Below are positions 1 through 9,069 of a stretch of 64,000 nucleotides of DNA, one piece after another (position 1 is the first letter of the stretch; each line of letters opens with the position of its first letter). The stretch is from NCBI RefSeq assembly GCF_036320965.1, contig NC_092276.1:6914282-6978281 (forward strand), given 5' to 3'. Source of the stretch: Panulirus ornatus (taxonomy: Eukaryota; Arthropoda; Malacostraca; Decapoda; Palinuridae). Below the pieces are notes generated by a model that did no database searches, was not told where the DNA came from, and worked only from the letters and a program-made list of their open reading frames with translations. A program made the position numbers and the translations under genes.

Positions 1-110
1 ATGTATATTTGCGTGTGTGGACGTATGTATATACATGTGTATGGGGGTGGGTTGGGCCATTTCTTTCGTCTGTTTCCTTGCGCTACCTCGCAAACGCGGG
101 AGACAGCGAG

Positions 111-140
<30 letters not shown>
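1..140 (+). mobile_element. RTE-like LINE, 3' tail (short type) with poly(A)
   Basis: The window opens inside the 3' UTR of a plus-strand RTE copy. It matches the tails at 4600-4702 and 8930-9069, has the CGCTACCTCGCAAACGCGGG hairpin and ends in about 30 A. The coding part would lie left of the window. Confidence 0.85.
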
Positions 141-141
<1 letters not shown>

Positions 142-149
142 AACCAAGC

Positions 150-1370
150 CATCCCTTTTATCTAAGACAAAGTTCATGTTCTCATAGATTTTCAAGAGGT
201 TCATTACATGAGTTCCTTTCCCTAAAACCATGTTGCCTCTCATTTCAGTAATTTCTCTTTCATAGGAAGTTTTATTTACTCTCTGATTAAGTTTTCTAGT
301 ACCTTACAGATCACACTTGTCAAGGAGATTGGTCTGAAGTTCAGCATCTCTTCCTAGTCTACTTTCTTATAAATGGTATGATGTTTGCCCTTTTCCACTC
401 CCTTGATGCTCTGCCTTTCTCCAGCGACATCTTGAGCAGTATTTCAAGAGGTCTATCTAGTGTACTTGCCCACATCTTCAGCACATAAAGCGAGCTTAGT
501 ATGAGACATGATCTTTTAGTATTTTGTTAGTATCTTTTTCTTGACATCTCAGCATTTTTTAAGCCTCCTTCCCATTCCACGTCACTAGTGATGGGACTGA
601 ATTGTCTTCCTCATACATCTTTCCATCCCACTGAATCCCTTAATCTAATTAGCTGCTCATGAACTGACAATCTACTTCTGATAGATTTATTGGAGTTTAA
701 GATTTTCACCTTCCTTATCCACACTGTTCTTTTCAAAATTTCTGTTCCTATTTTCTTATCCTGTTATACTCATTCCTTGCTCTCTTATACTGTTCATGAG
801 CGGACTGGCTGGCGTATCGCCTATAACTTCAACAAGACACATCTTTTTAATGAATTCTTTGATTAAACCTTCTTCCCTCTTTTTAAACCTTCCCTATGTA
901 TTTGAAGCTAGAGTTACACATCTTTACTCCTTCACTGTAAATTTCACAGAACCTTTCATTACAATACCCTGGCTCCTGGATACTGAACTTCATATCCCAT
1001 CTACATTACCATGGACATGGTTAAGTTCTGTGTAGATTCCATGATTATATCTCTTCCTCAAGTCCTATCTCATCTCTGCTCATTTAACTTCCTTTGTCAC
1101 ATAGTCAAACTTAAGCTTTACATGATCACTTTTTCGGTGATGAAAATAATATATCTTATTTCAATATCCATGCTAGTCTATGTAATTATAAGATCTAGTT
1201 ATAAGGGTGCATCAGTCCCTCTCATCTTAGTGTGGTCACTGACTTGCTGGTATAGGAAGCTTTCTTGTACACACTCTGGGAACTTATGCCCCCATGAGAA
1301 TCAAAATCCCATCAGTCAATCTTCTTATAACTGAAATCCTCCACTATCAATACTCTATCTTCTCTGATAA
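150..1370 (-). mobile_element. CR1/L2-like LINE remnant (endonuclease to RT)
   Basis: Read on the minus strand, position ~1360-1320 gives a decayed endonuclease motif (VLIVEDFSYKKIDW, compare GDFNY..IDW). Around 343-285 it gives the RT motif LNFRPISLTSVICKVLENL, preceded by an LEKGRASREWKRANIIPF block. Many stops and frameshifts make it an old inactive remnant. The N-terminal finger motif of RT is clear, and the catalytic palm is not visible. The right end abuts a GT microsatellite. Confidence 0.65.

Positions 1371-1402
<32 letters not shown>
1371..1402. repeat. (TG)n microsatellite
   Basis: About 15 uninterrupted TG units. They create spurious polyCys/Val or polyHis/Thr translations that are not coding. 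Confidence 0.95.
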
Positions 1403-1405
<3 letters not shown>

Positions 1406-1830
1406 TACCTATTTGCACTGTATGGGGAAGGAATTTTACACCCATGGGGTTCTGTTTCTTGGAACATTTTGTGCCATAATACAAGATCTTAAATTTTTGT
1501 ATGCTGTCTGCATTAACCATGTCCTCAATAATTTCATTCCAGTCATCCACCCCTCTTATACTATAAAGGTACTTCTTTACGTCTTTTTTTAAGTTTCGTG
1601 CTTAATTTCATGTTATGTCCTCTTGCTGCTCTATCCCTGAATCTCTCGAAGAACAGCTCACTGTCCTCATCATTGATTTGGCTTAAAAACTTAACAGGTG
1701 TTCAGGTCACCTCTCAGTCTCTTCCAATTAGGCAAATTTAAAGCCTGCAGCCTTTCCCTGTAACTTACCTCTCAGCTCTTGTACCATCTTTGCTGCCCTC
1801 CTCTTGACCTGTATGATTACTATTTCTCCC
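1403..1830 (-). mobile_element. CR1/L2-like LINE, C-terminal end fragment
   Basis: The minus strand reads FFERFRDRAARGHNMKL, a frameshift, then VDDWNEIIEDMVNADSIQKF. This is the typical LINE C-terminus (RGH.MKL ... VVDxWNxLPxxVVxAxSxxxFK). The same segment recurs at 33825-34350 (-) and 6280-6560 (+). Inactive. Confidence 0.65.
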
Positions 1831-2300
1831 TCTCTATCTATCTATCAATCTCTATATCTCTGACATCTGTTCTGACTGGAACTCCCTCAAGGTGGCGACC
1901 ATAGCAACAGGCTCTCCTTTACTAGTAGACTCCTGTGTCTTTTCTTAGCCTTTACACCCTACCCTTGACAGGCCACTGACAGAGGGCAACTCTAGCACAG
2001 TGTCCCACCTAATGTTCCTAATGAGTACTACTTAATGTGTCTACGTAATGCTCCTATCTACTACTTGTACCTAATGCTCCAGCCTAAATGTTCCAACCTA
2101 CTACTTTTATCTACTGCTCCTACCATTTTGCCAAAAGGCAAGGTTAGTGATAGTTATCACTGCAGGAAAATCTATAGATATGAAGAATGAGCTGTGTAAG
2201 TTGTGTTGTCAAGAGTTATGTGTAACAAGAAGAGATTGTATGTTTGTGGACAGAATGCCAGTAGTCCATGCATGTGTTTGTGTGCAATTAATGTTTAAAT
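1831..2300 (+). repeat. Dispersed repeat C (unclassified), copy 1
   Basis: It starts with a TATC-rich stretch and ATCTCTGA, then GGAACTCCCTCAAGG, a series of imperfect ~12-25 nt CTACTTCTACCTAATGYTCC units, and a unique 3' part containing GAAGAATGAGCTGTGT. Five other copies or pieces are at 19196 (-), 25745, 48795 (-), 50825 and 58355. No coding capacity or recognised family. Confidence 0.7.
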
Positions 2301-3460
2301 ATTATGAACTTTGACTTTCCACTTATGAGGCCTGTCCTTTATCCCTATGCATATCCCATTTGTCTGGAAGCACAAAAAAGTGGTTGTGTGCCCAATGAAA
2401 GGACAAATGTAGTCATATTTTCATTTATATTTTATTTTTTTCTACCCGTTTGTTGTTTTGCGCATAAGCAAGCTTGCACCAGGAACATACGAGGAAAAGG
2501 CCTCATTCAGAAAATTGATTAACCCCTTCCCTCACTATCTTGAGTTTACTTGAGCTTAGCTTTTTGTGTATATAATTATCATCCTGAGTTAACTTGGTCA
2601 CTTATATTCTGAAAATTATCCCAGAATAACTCAAGTGGGGTTCCAGATACATTTTTTATCATTACCAGCAGATGAGAGCATATTAGGAGTCATTTTTCTC
2701 AATATGTTGCACTACAAGCACTTGTTAATATCTACAAATGACATGGTGAGGCAACTCTTAAAGAAATCATAAGCCCCTAACTTATTTTCTGCTGTATTTA
2801 CACCCATAATGTGCAGAGTGATAATGAATATAACAATAAAGACTATGCAGATACACAATGAATATGATACAAGCTCTGACAGATTATCCACCTGATGCTA
2901 TGGGATAGACCAAAGTAGTTATCCTTACCTCACTTTGAAGCCTGCCCAACTATTTGCTTTTGTTGGTACTAACAATGCTAGTTGTACACTTGATGAACAT
3001 CAGAATATGTAGCAACATTTCTACAGTTTCTTTGATACAGAAGTCAACTAAGTGATATAACAGTTGAAGAGACAAGTAAGTATGTACAGCACAAACAGCC
3101 ATCATCATTTGAATCAGGATAATGGTAGTAGTATAGTAAATGGTAGTCTATCAAAAGTAATGAAATAATAGGGTTGTGTATTTCTTTGACAAAAAGTAAT
3201 TTTTCTTTGTTCTAATGTATTGTAAAATCTACAGTTCATAAAGGCATGTCTTTAATTTTTACTGACTTTTGTATTCGCTAAGAAAACTCATATTCTCAGT
3301 GACTTTGTATGTCATTATCTGATAACTTCTGAATTATTAAGATTTCAAACTAAATATTTAGTGCTGCTTTGTCTGACCGTGCACATTTCAAAACTTAATT
3401 AAAAAATCATTGATTTTAGGGGCAACACTGAAAAAACAAAAGACTAAAGGAAGCAGTTAA
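2301..3460. other. Unassigned intergenic/intronic sequence
   Basis: AT-rich sequence with no convincing exon, RNA gene or match to the repeats defined in this window. If the NuMA-like gene continues past 4926, this is part of an intron or 3' UTR. Confidence 0.5.
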
Positions 3461-4702
3461 AGAAGATTTGTATGTAGCATTTATGGATCTGGAGAAGGCA
3501 TATGATAGAGTTGATAGAGATGCTCTGTGGAAGGTATTAAGAATATATGGTGTGGGAGGCAAGTTGTTAGAAGCAGTGAAAAGTTTTTATCGAGGATGTA
3601 AGGCATGTGTACGTGTAGGAAGAGAGGAAAGTGATTGGTTCTCAGTGAATGTAGGTTTGCGGCAGGGGTGTGTGATGTCTCCATGGTTGTTTAATTTGTT
3701 TATGGATGGGGTTGTTAGGGAGGTGAATGCAAGAGTTTTGGAAAGAGGGGCAAGGATGAAGTCTGTTGGGGATGAGAGAGCTTGGGAAGTGAGTCAGTTG
3801 TTGTTGGCTGATGATACAGCGCTGGTGGCTGATTCATGTGAGAAACTGCAAAAGCTGGTGACTGAGTTTAGTAAAGTGTGTGAAAGAAGAAAGTTAAGAG
3901 TAAATGTGAATAAGAGCAAGGTTATTAGGTACAGTAGGGTTGAGGGTCAATTCAATTGGGAGGTGAGTTTGAATGGAGAAAAACTGGAGGAGGTGAAGTG
4001 TTTTAGATATCTGGGAGTGGATCTGGCAGCGGATGGAACCATGGAAGTGGAAGTGGATCATAGGGTGGGGGAGGGGGCGAAAATTCTGGGAGCCTTGAAG
4101 AATGTGTGGAAGTGGAGAACATTATCTCGGAAAGCAAAAATGGGTATGTTTGAAGGAATAGTGGCTCCAACAATGTTGTATGGTTGCGAGGCGTGGACTA
4201 TGGATAGAGTTGTGCGCAGGAGGATGGATGTGCTGGAAATGAGATGTTTGAGGACAATGTGTGGTGTGAGGTGGTTTGATCGAGTAAGTAACGTAAGGGT
4301 AAGAGAGATGTGTGGAAATAAAAAGAGCGTGGTTGAGAGAGCAGAAGAGGGTGTTTTGAAATGGTTTGGTCACATGGAGAGAATGAGTGAGGAAAGATTG
4401 ACCAAGAGGATATATGTGTCGGAGGTGGAGGGAATGAGGAGAAGAGGGAGACCAAATTGGAGGTGGAAAGATGGAGTGAAAAAGATTTTGTGTGATCGGG
4501 GCCTGAACATGCAGGAGGGTGAAAGGAGGGCAAAGAATAGAGTGAATTGGAGCGATGTGGTATACCGGGGTTGACGTGCTGTCAGTGGGTTGAATCAAGG
4601 CATGTGTATGGGGGTGGGTTGGGTCATTTCTTTCGTCTGTTTCCTTGCGCTACCTTGCAAATGCGGGAGACAGCGGAGAAAAAAAAAAAAAAAAAAAAAA
4701 AG
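3461..4702 (+). mobile_element. RTE-like LINE, 5'-truncated, short 3' UTR, intact frame
   Basis: The copy begins within RT (LYVAFMDLEKAYDRVD) and runs to a short 3' UTR and poly(A) at 4681-4701. The frame from 3468 to 4577 has no lesion, so this is a recent insertion truncated during reverse transcription. It stands in the intron or flank downstream of the last identified NuMA-like exon, opposite in strand. Confidence 0.9.
3468..4574 (+). CDS. RTE-like RT, palm to C-terminus (5'-truncated)
   Basis: This is a 368-residue open frame. Landmarks are the palm motif AFMDLEKAYDRVDRDALW at the start, LRQGCVMSPWLFNLFMDGVV, and the catalytic box at 3804-3815 reading LADD instead of the usual FADD. These are followed by the thumb segment KLRVNVNKSKVIRYSR. 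The C-terminal RTE region follows: YGCEAW, RWFDRVSNVRVREMCGNKKS, KWFGHMERMSEERLTKR, GRPNWRWKDGVKKILCDRGL and VVYRG-stop. The enzyme copies LINE RNA by target-primed reverse transcription. Endonuclease and RT finger regions are missing, so this copy is not autonomous. The ATG at 3468 is an internal codon. Confidence 0.85.
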   Translation: MYVAFMDLEKAYDRVDRDALWKVLRIYGVGGKLLEAVKSFYRGCKACVRVGREESDWFSVNVGLRQGCVMSPWLFNLFMDGVVREVNARVLERGARMKSVGDERAWEVSQLLLADDTALVADSCEKLQKLVTEFSKVCERRKLRVNVNKSKVIRYSRVEGQFNWEVSLNGEKLEEVKCFRYLGVDLAADGTMEVEVDHRVGEGAKILGALKNVWKWRTLSRKAKMGMFEGIVAPTMLYGCEAWTMDRVVRRRMDVLEMRCLRTMCGVRWFDRVSNVRVREMCGNKKSVVERAEEGVLKWFGHMERMSEERLTKRIYVSEVEGMRRRGRPNWRWKDGVKKILCDRGLNMQEGERRAKNRVNWSDVVYRG

Positions 4703-4925
4703 GGAATAAGTCTAGTATAGCAAGCAAAGTATATGGGAGAATTCTGAATAATGGTGTTAAAAAAGGATTACTAAAGCCCTTGTAGGTAATGAACTATAAA
4801 CTATGAGAGAATTGAGAAATCAGGGTAGTTGTTAATGGAAAAATTATTGTCCATCCCTATCATAAAAACATACCTTAAATTAATGACTTTTTATACTAAA
4901 ATTGCTTTAAAACAGTAAATCTTAC

Positions 4926-5087
4926 AGATAATCGTTTTGTCTTCCTTCCTCCTGAGGATCCAAAAGAGCACTCTGAATCTGATAGGGACTTTCGTTTACG
5001 AAGATTGTAGGCTGGAGAGTCCAGACCTAAATTCTCTGTTGCTTGAGTCAGATTCAACAGATGTCTGTCTTCAACTGCACACCCTTC
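4926..5087 (-). CDS. NUMA1: NuMA-like tail exon, basic YNLRKRKS...KTKRLS
   Basis: The acceptor TTTTTCTCTTTCCTCAG precedes GAAGGGTGTGCA (5087). A consensus donor TTATCT|GTAAGA follows at 4926, giving 162 nt and 54 codons, phase 0. The peptide has DSPAYNLRKRKSLSDSECSF and a second basic cluster GRKTKRLS. Human NuMA has TTRQQRKRVSLEP and then PESKKATS at this point, a basic stretch next to its nuclear-localisation and importin-binding part. If the donor is not used, the frame continues ten residues to TAG at 4896-4898 and the protein ends there. If it is used, at least one further exon lies at lower coordinates or beyond the left edge. Confidence 0.75.
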
Positions 5088-5319
5088 CTGAGGAAAGAGA
5101 AAAATGGGTTCCATAATCAAAACATTTATTACAAGAAAACTCTCATTATTATTCATGGCTTCATGTCTTGAAATGGTTGATAATTGACAAATAACAGGAT
5201 GATCCTCAATGAAACTGTACTCTATTTCATCATCCACAGACAATAATACAGCCTCATCAAAAAGATAATAGTTCTGTATTGGTGGAGCTTAAGAAAACCT
5301 GCTGACTGATTTCCTTTTC

Positions 5320-5505
5320 ATATTTGTTCACATGTCCCTCATTAGTGACAGGAAAAGACGATGAAAAGAACCCATTCAATTACATCCATTCCATAGATGT
5401 TGTGTGTAATGCAACAAAACCACAGTCCCTTATCCACAACCAGGCCCTACAGATCTTTCTCTGGTTTCCCCTGGCTATTTCATATGCGCTGATTCAGCCT
5501 CCTTA
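5320..5505 (-). mobile_element. Old RTE-like 3' UTR fragment
   Basis: Diverged match to the long 3' UTR: GTAATGCAACAAAACCACAG..., CACAACCAGGCCCTACAG and ...CATATGCGCTGATTCAG align with better copies at 54950-55050. No coding part and no tail hairpin. Confidence 0.6.
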
Positions 5506-6270
5506 ATAAACTCAGATCTGGACAGGATATCTCAGTGGGATGCACAAAATCTGGCCAAGTTTAATGTCTCCAAGACCCAGTTTCTATCCATCTCTTTATC
5601 AAAAACTCCTCACAACTCTCGTCTGTCCTTTGATGGTTCTGAAATTCCACCTCTTCACCCAATGAACATAATTACCATTACTGTACCATTCACTCTTTCT
5701 TGAAGCCCCACATTACAGGAATAATTAAGTGTACCTTCAAGAAACTGGATGTCCTGTTTAGATGTCAAAACTTTTAATCTTCTGAACAGTTGCTCCATTT
5801 ATACAATGGATTGATTTGTCCTTGTATGTAATGCTCTCACACTTGGGGTAGTTCTAGCGCTGCATCCTTGACAGAGTTGAACCACCTTATAAACTGTCCC
5901 AGGCTAACTTCCAAACTTGACCCCCTTGCCCTATGCTGCAATGTTGGTTCATTTTCCCTCTTCTACAGGCAATACTTTGGCTTTTTCTCCCACGCAATTC
6001 TCAGCAAGCTGCTGCATCGCATGATTATTGTGTGGCCGTTATCAACTCAAGGGTGGGCCATTTTGATACCTACTTCTTTCCCTGCACGTCGAAGCTCTGG
6101 AACTCTCTATCCTCTCATCTTTCCCAATAACTAGCACCATTCAAAAGACTGGTTTTTCACCTTTTCAAAAATTTGTAAATACTTTCCCTTGTCTTTTCTT
6201 TTTCATAATTCTCTCTCTATTTCAATTAAGGCCTGGCCTTGATGTGGACTTTTGTCCGTGACTGGATCTT
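5506..6270 (+). mobile_element. Jockey-like LINE, 3' fragment
   Basis: The plus strand encodes, with frameshifts, the end of a Jockey-type ORF2: KFNVSKTQFLSISLSKTP, LSFDGSEIPPLHP, LTSKLDPLALCCNVGSFSLF, HDYCVAVINSRVGHFDTYFF and LWNSLSSHL. It then has the family 3' end (GGCCTGGCCTTGATGTGGAC). Fragments of the same family are at 34365 (+), 44471-46590 (-) and 49090-49790 (-). Inactive. Confidence 0.7.
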
Positions 6271-6274
6271 ATAA

Positions 6275-6570
6275 AAAAAGTAATGAACAATTCTATGAGA
6301 GATATAGGGATGAAAAACAAAAGATCATACCATGAAATTAAGCAAGAACCTTATTAAAGATGATATGAGGAAGTACTTCAATAGAAAAAGAGTGACTGAT
6401 GAATGGAGAGAAAATGACTGAATACATGGTTAATACAGACAGCATACAGAAATTTTAGATGTATGATAGAGAATGTTTAAAAGATGGGGCCTCATGAGTG
6501 TAAAACTCCCTTTACAGTACAAAGAGGTAATTACAGAATTATTGAAAAATGCAATCCATTTACAGTAGCT
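6275..6570 (+). mobile_element. CR1/L2-like C-terminal fragment
   Basis: The plus strand carries a broken HEIKQ... / ...TDEWREM...MVNTDSIQKF sequence equivalent to the minus-strand tails at 1403-1830 and 33825-34350. Multiple stops. Confidence 0.45.
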
Positions 6571-6735
6571 AAGACAACTATCTATGATGGTGGCGGTCGA
6601 TATGCTCTGAAATCTTATGTGTGACTAATGATATCTTGAAATGGTTGGTATGCCTGTCCTCACCCACTACCATTCAGTACCCATCACAGGAGTGTGTTGC
6701 CATATGGGAATAATTTATCAGTTATATATGTGATT

Positions 6736-6901
6736 ACTAGGGAGTGGGGGGCTGGAGATCCTCCCCTCCTGTTTATCAAATTTTCAAGAGAGGTAACAGA
6801 GAAGGGGGCAAGTGAGGATATTCCCTCTAATGCTCAGTCCTCTGTTCTTAATGCTACCTTGCTAATGTGGGAAATGGCGAATGTTTATGAAAAAAAAAAA
6901 G
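6736..6901 (+). mobile_element. Repeat A (RTE-derived non-autonomous), 5'-truncated
   Basis: It runs from GGGGGGCTGGAGATCCTCCC through AACAGAGAAGGGGGCAAGTG and CAGTCCTCTGTTCTTAATGC to GCTACCTTGCTAATGTGGGA and an A-rich end. Sense is defined by the tail hairpin at the 3' side. It lacks the first ~60 nt of the head. Confidence 0.7.
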
Positions 6902-7235
6902 TGATTACTGTCTCACAGCATATGGAGACAGTTACCACTCCAGATATACTGATATATGGCTTATGTCATAATGTAGCACACATGGACTGTGGTTGCAGTG
7001 CAATTCGTTTTGACTCTTTAATGCCATCTAATATTTGAAGCATGAGACCAAGTTCATTGATTATGAACCTGCTTCATGAGATGCTCCATTTCTGGTTTTA
7101 TTTGTAATCATGCTGTAATGTAGCATCTAAGGAGTGGTGAGGGATGCAATCTAACATCCATGCCGATTTCATCCATGCCTCGCAGTTTAAATGTCGTCAT
7201 AGCGGCAGGAGGTACCTTCACAAAACACTAACCAA
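6902..7235. other. Unassigned sequence
   Basis: No exon, RNA or known repeat recognised between a repeat A copy and an RTE tail. Confidence 0.5.
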
Positions 7236-7426
7236 ATAAATATTTATTTATATATATTTATTTTGCTTTGTCACTGTCTCCCGTGTTAGCGAGGTAGCGC
7301 AAGGAAACAAACGAAAGAATGGCCCAACCCACCCACATACACATGTATATACATACACATCCACACACGCAAATATACATACCTATACATCTCAACGTAT
7401 ACATATATATACACACACACATATAC
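7236..7426 (-). mobile_element. RTE-like LINE 3' tail fragment, (AAATA)-type end
   Basis: A minus-strand tail with TATTTATTTATATATATTTATTTTG, then CACTGTCTCCCGTGTTAGCG and the ATACAC-rich microsatellite part, interrupted at 7426 by a plus-strand RTE. The frame drawn from 7319 into that RTE is a chance fusion. Confidence 0.8.
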
Positions 7427-9030
7427 ATTGTTGACTGGTTGGTAAGGTTATTCAGTGTATGTATGACTCATGGTGAGGTGCCTGAGGATTGGCGGAATGC
7501 GTGCATAGTGCCATTGTACAAAGGCAAAGGGGATAAGAGTGAGTGCTCAAATTACAGAGGTATAAGTTTGTTGAGTATTCCTGGTAAATTATATGGGAGG
7601 GTATTGATTGAGAGGGTGAAGGCATGTACAGAGCATCAGATTGGGGAAGAGCAGTGTGGTTTCAGAAGTGGTAGAGGATGTGTGGATCAGGTGTTTGCTT
7701 TGAAGAATGTATGTGAGAAATACTTAGAAAAGCAAATGGATTTGTATGTAGCATTTATGGATCTGGAGAAGGCATATGATAGAGTTGATAGAGATGCTCT
7801 GTGGAAGGTATTAAGAATATATGATGTGGGAGGCAAGTTGTTAGAAGCAGTGAAAAGTTTTTATCGAGGATGTAAGGCATGTGTACGTGTAGGAAGAGAG
7901 GAAAGTGATTGGTTCTCAGTGAATGTAGGTTTGCGGCAGGGGTGTGTGATGTCTCCATGGTTGTTTAATTTGTTTATGGATGGGGTTGTTAGGGAGGTAA
8001 ATGCAAGAGTCTTGGAAAGAGGGGCAAGTATGAAGTCTGTTGGGGATGAGAGAGCTTGGGAAGTGAGTCAGTTGTTGTTCGCTGATGATACAGCGCTGGT
8101 GGCGGATTCATGTGAGAAACTGCAGAAGCTGGTGACGGAGTTTGGTAAAGTGTGTGGAAGAAGAAAGTTAAGAGTAAATGTGAATAAGAGCAAGGTTATT
8201 AGGTACAGTAGGGTTGAGGGTCAAGTCAATTGGGAGGTGAGTTTGAATGGAGAAAAACTGGAGGAAGTGAAGTGTTTTAGATATCTGGGAGTGGATCTGT
8301 CAGCGGATGGAACCATGGAAGCGGAAGTGGATCATAGGGTGGGGGAGGGGGCGAAAATTTTGGGAGCCTTGAAAAATGTGTGGAAGTCGAGAACATTATC
8401 TCGGAAAGCAAAAATGGGTATGTTTGAAGGAATAGTGGTTCCAACAATGTTGTATGGTTGCGAGGCGTGGGCTATGGATAGAGTTGTGCGCAGGAGGATG
8501 GATGTGCTGGAAATGAGATGTTTGAGGACAATGTGTGGTGTGAGGTGGTTTTGATCGAGTAAGTAACGTAAGGGTAAGAGAGATGTGTGGAAATAAAAAG
8601 AGCGTGGTTGAGAGAGCAGAAGAGGGTGTTTTGAAATGGTTTGGGCACATGGAGAGAATGAGTGAGGAAAGATTGACCAAGAGGATATATGTGTCGGAGG
8701 TGGAGGGAACGAGGAGAAGAGGGAGACCAAATTGGAGGTGGAAAGATGGAGTGAAAAGGATTTTGTGTGATCGGGGCCTGAACATGCAGGAGGGTGAAAG
8801 GAGGGCAAGGAATAGAGTGAATTGGAGCGATGTGGTATACAGGGGTTGACGTGCTGTCAGTGGATTGAATCAAGGCATGTGAAGCGTCCGGGGTAAACCA
8901 TGGAAAGCTGTGTAGGTATGTATATTTGCGTGTGTGGACGTGTGTATGTACATGTGTATGGGGGGGGTTGGGCCATTTCTTTCGTCTGTTTCCTTGCGCT
9001 ACCTCGCAACCGCGGGAGACAGCGACGAGG

Positions 9031-9069
<39 letters not shown>
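7427..9069 (+). mobile_element. RTE-like LINE, 5'-truncated, short 3' UTR, one frameshift
   Basis: It starts at IVDWLVRLFSVCMTHGEVPE and carries RT fingers, palm (FADD), thumb and C-terminal region. An extra T in the run at ~8549-8552 breaks the frame inside RWFDRV, and the protein continues in the next frame from about 8553 to 8849. Apart from that base it is nearly identical to the 3461-4702 copy, so it is young. The poly(A) is about 40 nt. Confidence 0.88.

Noticed and set aside
1347..1592. Open frames across the TG repeat with polyCys/Val or polyHis/Thr
   Set aside because: They are translations of the (TG)n microsatellite and flanking LINE remnant, with no start context or splice support.
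7319..8554. A 411-codon 'protein' starting MAQPTHIHMY
   Set aside because: Its first ~37 codons come from an inverted RTE tail with microsatellite; only the part from IVDWLVRL is genuine RT.
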